64,000 nucleotides of DNA, taken from assembly GCA_963783085.1 (NCBI GenBank), contig CAWAMJ010000010.1, positions 1 through 64,000 of the forward strand. The letters run 5' to 3'. The translations under genes and the position numbers were made by a program. Every line of letters begins with the position of its first letter. The first letter of the stretch is position 1. This document shows positions 7,746 through 17,614 of the stretch, in pieces. The notes under the pieces were generated by a model that saw only the letters and a list, made by a program, of their open reading frames with translations, had not been told where the DNA came from and did not search any database. This DNA comes from CAVYUC01 sp963783085 (GTDB taxonomy: Bacteria; Bacteroidota; Bacteroidia; Bacteroidales; Prolixibacteraceae).

Positions 7746-9413
7746 ATGAAAAAAAGAATAATTGGCTTAATTTATTTGAGTATTTTATTATTGGGCATTT
7801 CATGTTTCAATCAAGCAGAACGTGTTAAACCAATACTACAGGAAGCAAAAACACTGATGGAGCAAAATCCTGACAGTGCTTTGGTAGTACTGAATGAAAT
7901 TTCCGATCCTCAAAAACTAAAAAAAGCATTGTATTACGAATTCTACCTCTTACAAATACAAGCCAAAGACAAAAGCTATAAAGATATTACGCCTGATACA
8001 TTGATTTTTACGATCCGAAACTATTACCACAACAAAAACGACATAGAAAGAGCTGCACTTGCCACTTTTTATTGTGGCCGGGTTAGGCAGGAACAAGAAA
8101 ATTATGAAAAAGCCCTGAAAATCTATTTGGATGCTGAAAAATATTTTAAACAAAGCAAAAATATCAATCTAAAAGGTTTGTTCCAAGCCTCCATCGGAGA
8201 AGTTTATTATCAACAACTTTTGAAAGATGAAGCAATACTTCGTTTAAAATTAGCTGCAGATTATTTTCATCAGGCGGAAAATCATAGAAATGAAATCGGT
8301 GTAACCAGGATTATTGGTAATAGTTTTTTGATGCAGGAGAATATCGATAGCGCTTTTGTCTATTATTTCAAAGCACTTGCTTTGGCTGATAAACATGACC
8401 TCAAGCGCGAGAGATTAAGTGTTAGGGAAGCTTTGGGCGTGGCTTATCGTGAGATTGGGAAATGGGAACAGTCGGAAACTTTTTTCAGGGAGGCCCGGGC
8501 ATTTTCAAGTGATTCACTGCACAAGGCAAGGCTTTCCGCAAATCTTGCATATCTTTTTGAATTACAAGGTAAAAACGATTCCGCCATTTACCATTTACAA
8601 AAAGCCTTAACCTTTTTGCCCCAAGAGCCAGACAATTATCTTGCAGCAAATATCTACGAAACATGGTCTGCTATTGAAGAAAAAACACAGGATTTTCAAA
8701 GCGCATTGGAGAAGTACAAGCTTTATAGTGATTACCTCGCGCTAATATTCGACGAAAACAGAAACCGCGATGTCATTGAAATCAAAGAGAAATACAATTA
8801 TCAACTTATTGAAAACCAAAACAAGCAGCTTTTAATAGAACGGCAACAGGCTTTATTGCTATTCCTGTTGCTGTCGCTGGCATTGGGTGTATTCATTTTA
8901 TTTTTCTACAGGCGTTCCATTCACAACAAGAGGAAACTGAAAGAAGCAGAACAAAAGGTTCGGCAAATGAGGAAACTGGCCCGGAATTTTGACGATAAAG
9001 AAGAATCTTTCCGTAATATTTTAATCCGGCATTTCGATATTCTAAAGAAAACCGCTTTACTGGAAAGTTATCTTAATGAGGACGAACGGAAAACAGGGCA
9101 ACGTTTGCTTCGAAAATTTAATGAAGTTGTTTATGGCCAGAAAAAATTGGATTGGGATGTGTTCTACCAAACGCTTAACAAGCTAAGCAATGGTTTTTTC
9201 GAGCAATTTAAAGGTAAATTCACTCAACTCGATGAATCCGAATTCCGAATTTGCTGTTTAATCTATGTTGAATTTAACAACACCGAGATTGCCATTATCC
9301 TAAATTACAGCATAAATACGATTCAAGCCAAAAAAAGCGCGATCAGGAAAAAACTCGGGATAAAAACGTATGGAAATATCCATGATTTTATGAAAACGGC
9401 CATTAAAAAGTAG
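7746..9413 (+). CDS. Membrane-bound TPR protein with C-terminal LuxR-like HTH
   Basis: This 555-aa protein begins with a lipoprotein-like signal (LLLGISCFN, Cys about residue 20). Tetratricopeptide repeats follow (about 30-350), then one transmembrane helix (about 372-392, ALLLFLLLSLALGVFILFFY), a coiled coil, and a C-terminal helix-turn-helix (about 490-540: ESEFRICCLIYVEFNNTEIAIILNYSINTIQAKKSAIRKKLG). This layout is a known Bacteroidota regulator class in which an extracytoplasmic TPR domain is joined to an intracellular DNA-binding domain. It has its own promoter and sits at the boundary between mobilization genes and toxin cargo, so it may control the cargo operons; this is inferred from position only. 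Confidence 0.85.
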   Translation: MKKRIIGLIYLSILLLGISCFNQAERVKPILQEAKTLMEQNPDSALVVLNEISDPQKLKKALYYEFYLLQIQAKDKSYKDITPDTLIFTIRNYYHNKNDIERAALATFYCGRVRQEQENYEKALKIYLDAEKYFKQSKNINLKGLFQASIGEVYYQQLLKDEAILRLKLAADYFHQAENHRNEIGVTRIIGNSFLMQENIDSAFVYYFKALALADKHDLKRERLSVREALGVAYREIGKWEQSETFFREARAFSSDSLHKARLSANLAYLFELQGKNDSAIYHLQKALTFLPQEPDNYLAANIYETWSAIEEKTQDFQSALEKYKLYSDYLALIFDENRNRDVIEIKEKYNYQLIENQNKQLLIERQQALLLFLLLSLALGVFILFFYRRSIHNKRKLKEAEQKVRQMRKLARNFDDKEESFRNILIRHFDILKKTALLESYLNEDERKTGQRLLRKFNEVVYGQKKLDWDVFYQTLNKLSNGFFEQFKGKFTQLDESEFRICCLIYVEFNNTEIAIILNYSINTIQAKKSAIRKKLGIKTYGNIHDFMKTAIKK

Positions 9414-9609
9414 TCTCGCCATATGTTTTTAGAACAAAGACCTCTACAAAAAGCTTTATAAAGGTAAGCCCGGAAATTTGTCATGTCAATGTAAATGATG
9501 TAGTTATGTTTTTCAGTACAGTGTGAAAAGCTATATACAGCCGAAATGTTCTTGTTTAGCAATTTACCGGCACCTACATTTACACGAAACAATTTACAAA
9601 TCCAAAATC

Positions 9610-10002
9610 ATGAAAAATTTATTTCTAATTTGTCTTTTTCTTTCTGTTGTTCTTATTCCGCAGATCAGCCATTCTTCAACTTCTATTGCTTCCGGCGATA
9701 TAAAAAAAGAAATAAGGTTAAAAGGTTCTTTGGCTGATGCGACTATCAGGTCAGTTTTTCCGGCGCCAATCCAGGCAACAATAAGTTCTTTCCGCCTGGA
9801 CGTTGTTTTTCTATCCAATGTAGGCGATATTGAAGTTGAGGTTTATACTGCATCGGGGAACCTGGTTTATGAAAACAATGTAGATACACAAATGCAGGGG
9901 AACTTGTCAATCGATGTGTTTGACTGGGATAGTGGCAGCTATCAAATTCGTTTTGTCAGTTCGACTGGTCAGTATATGTATGGTACATTCGAGATTGAAT
10001 AA
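9610..10002 (+). CDS. Small secreted DUF3244-like protein
   Basis: The 130-aa product has a signal peptide (MKNLFLICLFLSVVLIPQISHS). A beta-rich domain follows, resembling DUF3244 (DVVFLSNVGDIEVEVYTASGNLVYENNVDTQ... GSYQIRFVSSTGQYMYGTFEIE), which itself resembles the end of a T9SS-type sorting domain. The frame is open from 9523, but the ATG at 9610 gives the correct signal peptide. A degenerate second copy of the DWDSGSYQIRFVSS segment lies at 10208-10252, so the 3' end has been duplicated. Function unknown. Confidence 0.7.
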   Translation: MKNLFLICLFLSVVLIPQISHSSTSIASGDIKKEIRLKGSLADATIRSVFPAPIQATISSFRLDVVFLSNVGDIEVEVYTASGNLVYENNVDTQMQGNLSIDVFDWDSGSYQIRFVSSTGQYMYGTFEIE

Positions 10003-10319
10003 AAAAATTGTCTTGCCTAAGGGTTTGTTGTGGAATAAGTTGGACACAACAGGCGATATTATTTTTTGCGATAACAAGGCAAAAAACGCAGGCATAGCCA
10101 TAGTTACGGCGAGGCTTTTTAACGCAGTTAACGTGCAAAAGAACAAGTCTGAATGATTAAGTTATTTCGTTACAAATCCTAAGTCAAATAATGGAAATGT
10201 TTTAAAGTGATGATTGGGATAATGGCAACTATCAAATCCGTTTTGTCAGTTCGCCACCCCGTCATCGTATGACTTTTCTGCACAGATGCAATAGTCATGC
10301 GATGGATTGCTAAACATGA
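10003..10319. other. Non-coding spacer with a duplicated gene fragment
   Basis: No credible gene is visible. Bases 10208-10252 repeat, with changes, the 3' part of the preceding gene (about 9925-9966). Bases 10152-10185 resemble 7658-7690, the region before the TPR regulator (shared TTAAGTTATTTCGT). A GC-richer stretch at 10085-10125 (GGCATAGCCATAGTTACGGC) has short inverted symmetry and may be a REP-like repeat. The spacer reads as the debris of an earlier duplication. Confidence 0.55.
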
Positions 10320-10453
10320 GACTAAAGAATAAACACGAAACCATTATTCAATTAAAGTAAAAAATAAAACCCGGAATAACTCCGGGCTTCATATCTAATA
10401 ATTAATAACGTAGCCGGGCAGTTCCCGCTGCCAGGCACACAAAAATCAAAATT
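10320..10453 (+). promoter_or_regulatory. Leader of toxin operon 1, copy A, with a GC-rich hairpin
   Basis: This 134-bp leader is almost the same as 23398-23535 before the second operon. Both contain GACTAAAGAATAAACACGAA, a CCCGGA...TCCGGG hairpin (10370-10386) and ATAACGTAGCCGGGC. In copy B the stem is one pair longer (CCCGGAA/TTCCGGG), so the fold is kept despite base changes. The later GCCGGGC could pair with the first CCCGG arm, which would allow two alternative structures. It could be an attenuator, a regulatory 5' UTR or the terminator of an upstream unit. Confidence 0.55.
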
Positions 10454-11086
10454 ATGAAAAAATTTTCAATTCTTCTGGTGCTGGGAATATTCGCCTGCAC
10501 AACCCATGGCTTTTCGCAGATTAAGGTGAGCAGTACCGGCAAGGTAGGAATCAACAACACCTCTCCAAGTTACCAGCTCGATGTTAGCGGTACTTTCCGG
10601 GTTTCTGACAGTGGCGATGAAATAACCTTTCAATACGGATCTCTGTCTCCCTCTTATTCAAGCTACAGTACTTTAGGTAATTATGGCCAGATGTGGGAAG
10701 AACTTTATGCTTCCGATGCTTATTTTAATTACAACCCAACCATTTTATCCGACATCAATGCAAAAACCGATGTTAAAGATTTGCCAGATGCAAAAAGTAA
10801 GCTACTTGTTTTACGACCTGTTTCCTATAAACTAAAACCCAAATACAAGGGCAATGAAAAAGCTGATGCCAAGATTGCAGAAAAGGCTTCTAAAGCTCAG
10901 CTTGGCTTAATTGCTCAGGAGGTACAAGAGGTATTTCCCGAGATTGTTTCGGAAAGAGAAGACGGTACTTTGGGGATTCGCTATACCGAACTTATACCTG
11001 TTTTAATTAAAGCCATACAGGAACAACAGGCTGAGATTGATGGTTTAAAGACCCGCATCGAAAAACTGGAATCAGCTAAAAAATAG
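10454..11086 (+). CDS. Secreted protein with S74 intramolecular chaperone domain, copy 1
   Basis: This 210-aa protein has a signal peptide (about 1-21, ending GFSQ) and a short beta-rich segment (IKVSSTGKVGINNTSPSYQLDVSGTFRV) typical of phage-tail-fibre-like surface proteins. A peptidase S74 domain follows (about 95-205), with SDINAKTDV holding the expected autocleavage Ser-Asp, then GLIAQEVQEVFPEIV and a terminal coiled coil (EIDGLKTRIEKLE). In phage tail spikes S74 domains drive trimer assembly and then cleave themselves off. It is the first gene of a three-gene operon with a T9SS-sorted protein and the giant RHS toxin, and is nearly identical to the protein at 23536-24168. A role in surface display or delivery is inferred. 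Confidence 0.85.
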   Translation: MKKFSILLVLGIFACTTHGFSQIKVSSTGKVGINNTSPSYQLDVSGTFRVSDSGDEITFQYGSLSPSYSSYSTLGNYGQMWEELYASDAYFNYNPTILSDINAKTDVKDLPDAKSKLLVLRPVSYKLKPKYKGNEKADAKIAEKASKAQLGLIAQEVQEVFPEIVSEREDGTLGIRYTELIPVLIKAIQEQQAEIDGLKTRIEKLESAKK

Positions 11087-11098
11087 GAGGAATGAGAT

Positions 11099-11554
11099 AT
11101 GAAATCAAAATATTACTTTCTTCCGGTAGTTTGTTTATTACTGCTTATTATTAGTGTCCCATCATTTAGTATGAGTGGCGATACCACTTTTGTATTTACC
11201 TACGATGCAAGTGGCAATAGAACAGAAAGGGTTATTGACCTGACCAAAAGTGCCCAGATTACGGCAAGTTCTTCAACGGTTAATGAAGAGAAACTATTTG
11301 AAGCCGAACTGGCAAGTCTTGATATTAGAATCTATCCGAATCCTACAAAAGGTGTACTAAAAGTTGATATCCCTGATATTGGAGATATTAAACCCACATT
11401 GGTAGTTTATAACCTACAAGGGAAACAGCTTATTGACAAAACTGTTTCCAATCAAATCAGCACTATTAATCTTTCCGGCCAACCGGCAGGAATGTATATC
11501 ATGAAAATTGTAAACGGACAAGAATCCCTTGACTGGAAAATTATTAAAGACTAA
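11099..11554 (+). CDS. Small T9SS type A sorting-domain protein, copy 1
   Basis: This 151-aa protein has a signal peptide (about 1-24), one YD-repeat-like motif (FTYDASGNRTERV, residues 32-45), a short linker, and a C-terminal type IX secretion sorting domain (about 78-151: IRIYPNPTKGVLKVDIP... YNLQGKQLIDK... LSGQPAGMYIMKI... WKIIKD). It should cross the outer membrane by T9SS and be attached or released there. The gene starts 12 bases after the S74 gene and is followed after 30 bases by the RHS gene, so the three are probably co-transcribed. The single RHS-like motif suggests it arose from an RHS protein or binds one. Confidence 0.85.
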   Translation: MKSKYYFLPVVCLLLLIISVPSFSMSGDTTFVFTYDASGNRTERVIDLTKSAQITASSSTVNEEKLFEAELASLDIRIYPNPTKGVLKVDIPDIGDIKPTLVVYNLQGKQLIDKTVSNQISTINLSGQPAGMYIMKIVNGQESLDWKIIKD

Positions 11555-11584
11555 ATCATCGAACAAACCTTTATTCAAATAAAA

Positions 11585-14500
11585 ATGAAGCAAATACATG
11601 TTTTATTCATCATATTATTGATGGGTATTGGTACTGCTTATGCGCAGGAATTTGACATTACGTTGACTGCTGCTGAATCCAGTACCAAAATCCATCAGGC
11701 CAGAAACAGCATAACTTTTGGCCCGAACTACTCTTACACCCCTAATGGTGGCGCAATGACTGCTGAAATTGTTGATCCTGTGGTAAGCGGAAGCGTTTCA
11801 TACAACTATACCGTAGTTGATCCTGAAACGAGGTCACTAAATACATCCTATATGGTTGGAACCACAAACGGGAGCTTTAATGTAAATCCTGTTGGTGGGG
11901 CTACTTATTCCATCCCTTTGGATTTGCCTCCGGGTGTTGCAGGCTTACAACCTGCACTGTCAATCAACTACAATAGTTTAGCCGGAACGGGTGTTGCAGG
12001 CTACGGATGGAACCTTAGTGGGCTTTCCGTAATTACACGTAGCCCTAAAACCTATTACCCCGATGGTACAAGTGTTGGCGTTGACTTAACCTCAACCGAC
12101 AGGTTTTCTCTTGACGGACAACGCTTGAGATGCACCAGCGGTACTTATGGTGCCAACGGCTCTCAATACCGTACAGAAAACGACGTATTCAGCAAAGTTA
12201 CCTGTTATACAGGATCCTATGGACCCGATAAGTTTGAAGTAAAAACCAAAGGTGGTATTACTTGTCAGTATGGATATGACAGTGATGCTGACCAGACCGT
12301 TGACGGACATAATGAAACCGTAAGCTGGTACATCAATAAAGCAACCGATGTATATGGTAATGTTATGGAATACACGTATATAAAAGACAACGGGTTCAAT
12401 TACATCGGGGAAATAACCTACGGCCCCAATACCGTAACCTTTTACTATAAAGAAAGGAGCGATAAGGAAATAACTTATTTAAAAGGTAAGGAAATAAACC
12501 AAAACCTTATTCTTGATAAAATTGAGATTGAGTATAACTCCAATGTTGTCAAAAAATATGAATTCGAATACAATTATCCTAGCAGCAACTATACCAGGCA
12601 CTCAGTACTTAACGAGGTAATTGAGTATGGAATTGGTTCAAGCAGATACAACTCTACAGTGTTTACTTATCAATCGCCCGACAATGTTACTTTTACTCAG
12701 GAACTCTACAATACATCACATAGTTATGTTACCTACAAATCAAAAATGGTAACCGGTGATTACAACGGTGATGGGAAAGCTGATTTTCTATGTTTACCTG
12801 ATGCTGCCAAAGGAGCTACCTGGACCGGAATGAAAGTATATTACGGAGACGGAAATGATAATTTCAATTATGGGTTCTCGGAAACAACCAGCCTGCCGCT
12901 TAGTACATTAGATGACATAAGGGCTCTCGATGTTACTGGGGATGGCCGTGATGATATAATTTATGAAACCGTATCAGGAGGTGTATCTTATTTTAAATAC
13001 ATGTATTTTGATGGTTCCTCTTTTTCATCTCCAATCTCTATTCGTTCTATTTCGGCTCGAAGCTCTGCTACAGGAATAAGTGGGAAGAAACGCCGAAAAG
13101 TAGACAAACAGGAAGACGATAATGAAATGAGCGGAGCCGATTACAATGGAGATGGGCTCAATGAGATTTTCCTGAATGATACACAGGGAAACTGGTGGAT
13201 GTATGAATGCGGATATTCAGGAGGAAGCACAATGGCTCTGCGTGCTTTGGGAACTATAAGTACATTGGCAGACCAGGTTTTAAGTGCTGATTTCGATGGA
13301 GACGGAAATCCTGACATATGGAGTATTAATGAAGATGGTACGAAAATCTACAGTTACAATGGCTCAACACTAACCCAACTCTATAGTTCTACATGGCCAA
13401 CCATCAACCATCATTTTACACTTGGAGATTTTAATGCCAACGGTAAAACCGACATGTTTGCCTATGGTTACAATACCTACGATTGGTCCGATTGGCAGAT
13501 CCGTTTATCTACCGGTACCGGTTTTACGACCAATTATATTCCTAAGAAAAAGAGTAACCTTAAAAATGATTATGTACGCTTAGGAGATTTTAATGGAGAT
13601 GGTGCAACCGACTTGATGGTTAGCTCTTCAGACCAAAGCTGGACAGGTACAAAGTTTTACATTACTAAAAATAATGGAACAGATTTCTATACTAATACCC
13701 TACCTGCTTATCCTTCGGCTTCGCATAATTATTATGTAGCAGATTTTTATGGTAATGGAAGAACAGACTTTCTTTGTACTGATGGAGAATCAGCCTGGTG
13801 GAATGGTTACCAAATTTATAAATCGGGAAGCAAGAACAATATACTTTTGGAAAAAATTGGGAATGGTCTGGATCAGTTAACAGAGATCAGCTACCAATCT
13901 ATTTCTGAATACGGAACTACTTACACAAAAGGCTCAGGAGCATCCTTCCCTGTTATGGATTTCCAGGGGCCTCTGCAAGTCGTTAAATCGGTGTTATCCG
14001 ATAACGGCAGGGGTTCGCAAAATACAACAAATTATAAATTTGAGGGAGCTAAAATCCACCGCCAGGGAAAAGGGTTTTTGTGCCACACAAAACAAACCGT
14101 TACCGATGTGGCCAATAATATGAGTACTGAAACCAACTTCAGTTACAATACCGGCAAATATTTCCCCACCCTGACATCAACCGTTAATAAAGCCGGTAGT
14201 ACTACCTTAAATTCGGTGTCGAATACCTGGACTTATAAAACCACAACGGGTAGCGCTGTTTTTCCGTATATTTCTTCATCAACCCAAACAAACAGTTTAA
14301 CGGGGCATAGTGTAACCACTTCTTTTACCTACGACACTTATGGTAATGCAACAGAAATTGAAAAGAGTTTCAACAATGGTGTTACCGAAACTACAACGAA
14401 TCTATACACCAACGATGCCACCAACTGGTACATTGGTAAACTGAACAGTTCGGAAACTGAATATCAAAAATCAGGTGAAACAACCATTACCAATACGATT

Positions 14501-17500
14501 AGTTACACCTACTCTACCGATGGTAAATTAAAACCCGATTTTATAAAATACCACGAAGGAACCAATAAGTACTATTATAAAAACCATGATTACTACAGTA
14601 ATGGGAACCTGAAACAATTGTATGTGTATGCCAGTGGTGTTGGAGCTCAACAAACCAATTACACTTACGAAACCAACGGAGTCAGGGTAAAAACCATTTC
14701 CGATCCTATGAGCCATGTTACAACCATGACTTACGATAGCTATGGCAGGTTATCGTCTGAAGAAGACTACCTGGACAACACCACCTCTTATACCTACGAT
14801 AACATGGGACGGCAGCTTACCGAAACGCAGGCCGATGGATTTGTTACCACAACTAGTTATCCCTGGGGATTGTCGGGTGGGCCGTCGTATGCTACGTATT
14901 ATTTGCAACAATCAGGAAACGATGGCTCGTTAAGTAAAATATGGCACGACAAACTGGGGCGTGAAATCCGAAGCGATGTGCGTGGTTTTAGTGGCTCGTA
15001 TATCTATACCGCTACCGAATACAACACCAAAGGCCAATTGTACCGTGTTTCAGAACCAAGCACATCAACATCGCCTACACAATGGAACACATATTCGTAT
15101 GACACGTACCGTAGAATTATAGGATTAACACGTTTTTCAGGTAAAAATACAACTTATGCCTACTCTTCGAATCGGGTAACGGTAACAACCGGGGGGAAAA
15201 GCAGTTGGAAAGAAACCGATAGTCAGGGTTTGTTAACCACCGCCCACGATAACGGTGGCGATATCACCTATGCCTACTACCCCAACGGAAAGTTAAAAAC
15301 CATTAACTCGCCGGGAGGGGCAGTAACAAGTATGGAGTACGATGTGGCAGGCAATCAAACCAAACTGGTTGACCCTAGCGCCGGTACAATAATCTATACT
15401 TACGATGCATTTGGCAACCTAAAAACACAAAAAAATGCCCGCAACCAAACAACAACTTATAGCTACCATACCGATGGCCGTGTAAGTTCAAAGGTTACGC
15501 CTGAAGGTACTACCTCCTATACATATAACTCAAATGAACAGTTAACCGGTATTTCTTCGCCGGGAAGTGTTAGTCGAAGTTATACTTACGACAGTAAAGG
15601 CCGGGTTTCAACCATAAGCGAAACCATACCGGGGCAATCGGCATTATCAACTTCGTTTACTTACGATACAAAAGGGCGCTTAAGCACACGCACCCACCCT
15701 TCGGGCATTGTGGAAACCAATAACTACAACAGCTATGGTTACCTGGCTTCAATCTCCGCAGGTGGTTCAACCCGATATACCATAAATACAATGAATGCCC
15801 GTCAGCAGGTTACCGGGGCAACGTATGGAGGAAGCCTGATTGGAGAGTTCGGTTTCGATAGTTACGGTTATCCAACTTACTCAAAAGCCAAAGTTAGTTC
15901 TACCTATCGGCAGGATTACCGCTACAGCTTTACGGCTTCCACAGGTAACCTTTATTCACGACAAAATTACCTGCGCAGTAAAACCGAGACTTTTACCTAC
16001 GATAACCTCGACAGGTTAACAGGGGTTAGTGGGCCGCAAAACCTTACCATGGCCTACGAAAGTAATGGTAATATCTCTACGAAAAGCGATTTGGGACCGG
16101 GTACTTACACTTACGGACATGCTACCAAACCATTTGCAGTAACCGAAATTTACTCGGGTAACCAGGTTATTCCATCTGCCGACCAGGTGGCAACTTACAA
16201 CTCGTTTGAGCAGATAAGTACCATTGATGAAGATGATTACCATGCAACTTTTACCTACAATAGCGACAACCAGCGTTGTAAAATGCTGGTTACCGATTTA
16301 GGTAGTACGGTACTTACCCGCTGGTATGTTGGTAGCCGTTACATTAAAGAAACCGAAGGGAGCACAACAACCGAATATACATGGATTGGTGGTGATGCTT
16401 ACTCAGCACCGGTTGTTGCCGAAAAAGTTGGAACAACAACCAATTACTACTATCTCTTGCGCGATTACCTTGGTAATATTACCCACAAAGTAAATACTTC
16501 GAATACGGTAACTGCCGAATACAGCTATGATGCCTGGGGACGTAGGAGAGACAAAGACGATTGGAGTTACACCCTAAGCAGCGAACCCGATTTAACTGCC
16601 GACCGTGGTTTTACCGGACACGAACACCTTGCCTATTTTAATATTGTGAATATGAATGGGCGTCTGTACGATCCACTGGTAGGAAGATTTTTAAGCCCTG
16701 ATGAGAATGTGCAGTTGCCTGATTTTTCACAGAATTTTAATAGGTATTCGTATTGTTTAAATAATCCGCTTAGGTATAATGATTTTACGGGTGAATATTT
16801 TGGAATTGATGATGCAATTGCTGCATTTGTAGGTGGTGTAGTTAATTTAGCGGTAAATGCTATTCAGGGAAATGTAGATTCATGGGGTGCAGCTGGTGGA
16901 TATTTTGCAACTGGTGCAGGAGCAACCATTGCAACAATGTATGGTGGCCCGTTAGCCGGAGCTGCAGTATTAGGCGCAGGCAACAATCTAACCACACAAA
17001 TATCCCAAAACGGATGGCAGAATATTGATTGGTGGCAAGCTGGTAGCGCGACAGCAATGAGTATGGCAACCAGCTATCTCGGAGGCCAACTGGGAAACCA
17101 GCTATCCAAACCTCTTTCTAATTTAAGCTCACGTATTACCAATAGTCCCGTCTTACAAGGAGCTATCACTGATGGTCTGACTAACTCAGCAACAGGTTTT
17201 GTTTTAGGGACGGGTATATCCAAACTAAGTGGTGAAAGTTGGGAAACAGCATGGAAAGCAGGAAAAGAAAATGCCTTATGGGGTTTAGGCATGGGAGTCA
17301 TTAATGGTGGTGCTAAAGGTTATAATCATGCAAAAAAGCATGGTTTAAACCTATGGAATGGTGAATCAAAATGGAGGACAGAACCAGCTGGCATACAAGA
17401 ACAGATGGCACTTAATGCTGCAAAACAAGGACAGGGTACAGAGATAATGGAAGGGCAAATTAACGATAGACATTGGAAAAACTATCAAAAAATGCAATAT

Positions 17501-17602
17501 GTGGTAAAGAGTAACGCTGGAACTGTTACAATACATTACTGGAGAAATCCAGTTACTGGAAATATATCAGATTTTAAGTTCGTTACAAAACCCATATTTT
17601 AA
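11585..17602 (+). CDS. Giant SpvB/FG-GAP/RHS polymorphic toxin, intact copy
   Basis: This 2005-aa protein has a Sec signal peptide (1-20, cleavage after AYA). An SpvB-like domain is at about 103-165 (YSIPLDLPPGVAGLQPALSI, GYGWNLSGLS). FG-GAP/VCBS repeats lie at about 389-740 (GDYNGDGKADF, ADFDGDGNPDI, GDFNGDGATDL), a TcdB-like middle segment at 758-842, and many YD repeats at about 912-1570. The RHS core follows at about 1588-1735 (RDYLGNITHK, GFTGHEHL, MNGRLYDPLVGRFLSPDENVQ, NRYSYCLNNPL). The usual DPDGE after the core is NDFTGE here. The last 270 residues are the variable tip: a Gly/Ala-rich region, then a probable toxin domain (EQMALNAAK, GTEIMEGQINDRHW, HYWRNPVTGNISDFKF). I cannot assign its activity; a small RNase-like fold is one option. 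The downstream gene is the likely immunity gene. Confidence 0.93.
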   Translation: MKQIHVLFIILLMGIGTAYAQEFDITLTAAESSTKIHQARNSITFGPNYSYTPNGGAMTAEIVDPVVSGSVSYNYTVVDPETRSLNTSYMVGTTNGSFNVNPVGGATYSIPLDLPPGVAGLQPALSINYNSLAGTGVAGYGWNLSGLSVITRSPKTYYPDGTSVGVDLTSTDRFSLDGQRLRCTSGTYGANGSQYRTENDVFSKVTCYTGSYGPDKFEVKTKGGITCQYGYDSDADQTVDGHNETVSWYINKATDVYGNVMEYTYIKDNGFNYIGEITYGPNTVTFYYKERSDKEITYLKGKEINQNLILDKIEIEYNSNVVKKYEFEYNYPSSNYTRHSVLNEVIEYGIGSSRYNSTVFTYQSPDNVTFTQELYNTSHSYVTYKSKMVTGDYNGDGKADFLCLPDAAKGATWTGMKVYYGDGNDNFNYGFSETTSLPLSTLDDIRALDVTGDGRDDIIYETVSGGVSYFKYMYFDGSSFSSPISIRSISARSSATGISGKKRRKVDKQEDDNEMSGADYNGDGLNEIFLNDTQGNWWMYECGYSGGSTMALRALGTISTLADQVLSADFDGDGNPDIWSINEDGTKIYSYNGSTLTQLYSSTWPTINHHFTLGDFNANGKTDMFAYGYNTYDWSDWQIRLSTGTGFTTNYIPKKKSNLKNDYVRLGDFNGDGATDLMVSSSDQSWTGTKFYITKNNGTDFYTNTLPAYPSASHNYYVADFYGNGRTDFLCTDGESAWWNGYQIYKSGSKNNILLEKIGNGLDQLTEISYQSISEYGTTYTKGSGASFPVMDFQGPLQVVKSVLSDNGRGSQNTTNYKFEGAKIHRQGKGFLCHTKQTVTDVANNMSTETNFSYNTGKYFPTLTSTVNKAGSTTLNSVSNTWTYKTTTGSAVFPYISSSTQTNSLTGHSVTTSFTYDTYGNATEIEKSFNNGVTETTTNLYTNDATNWYIGKLNSSETEYQKSGETTITNTISYTYSTDGKLKPDFIKYHEGTNKYYYKNHDYYSNGNLKQLYVYASGVGAQQTNYTYETNGVRVKTISDPMSHVTTMTYDSYGRLSSEEDYLDNTTSYTYDNMGRQLTETQADGFVTTTSYPWGLSGGPSYATYYLQQSGNDGSLSKIWHDKLGREIRSDVRGFSGSYIYTATEYNTKGQLYRVSEPSTSTSPTQWNTYSYDTYRRIIGLTRFSGKNTTYAYSSNRVTVTTGGKSSWKETDSQGLLTTAHDNGGDITYAYYPNGKLKTINSPGGAVTSMEYDVAGNQTKLVDPSAGTIIYTYDAFGNLKTQKNARNQTTTYSYHTDGRVSSKVTPEGTTSYTYNSNEQLTGISSPGSVSRSYTYDSKGRVSTISETIPGQSALSTSFTYDTKGRLSTRTHPSGIVETNNYNSYGYLASISAGGSTRYTINTMNARQQVTGATYGGSLIGEFGFDSYGYPTYSKAKVSSTYRQDYRYSFTASTGNLYSRQNYLRSKTETFTYDNLDRLTGVSGPQNLTMAYESNGNISTKSDLGPGTYTYGHATKPFAVTEIYSGNQVIPSADQVATYNSFEQISTIDEDDYHATFTYNSDNQRCKMLVTDLGSTVLTRWYVGSRYIKETEGSTTTEYTWIGGDAYSAPVVAEKVGTTTNYYYLLRDYLGNITHKVNTSNTVTAEYSYDAWGRRRDKDDWSYTLSSEPDLTADRGFTGHEHLAYFNIVNMNGRLYDPLVGRFLSPDENVQLPDFSQNFNRYSYCLNNPLRYNDFTGEYFGIDDAIAAFVGGVVNLAVNAIQGNVDSWGAAGGYFATGAGATIATMYGGPLAGAAVLGAGNNLTTQISQNGWQNIDWWQAGSATAMSMATSYLGGQLGNQLSKPLSNLSSRITNSPVLQGAITDGLTNSATGFVLGTGISKLSGESWETAWKAGKENALWGLGMGVINGGAKGYNHAKKHGLNLWNGESKWRTEPAGIQEQMALNAAKQGQGTEIMEGQINDRHWKNYQKMQYVVKSNAGTVTIHYWRNPVTGNISDFKFVTKPIF

Positions 17603-17614
17603 TACCTTTGAGTG

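Noticed and set aside
9523..9609. Upstream extension of the DUF3244-like gene
   Set aside because: The extra 29 residues do not resemble a leader, whereas the ATG at 9610 gives a normal signal peptide.
14500..16300. YD repeats of the RHS protein as a tandem DNA repeat or CRISPR-like array
   Set aside because: The repeat is at protein level only; the nucleotide units vary and there are no spacers of constant length.
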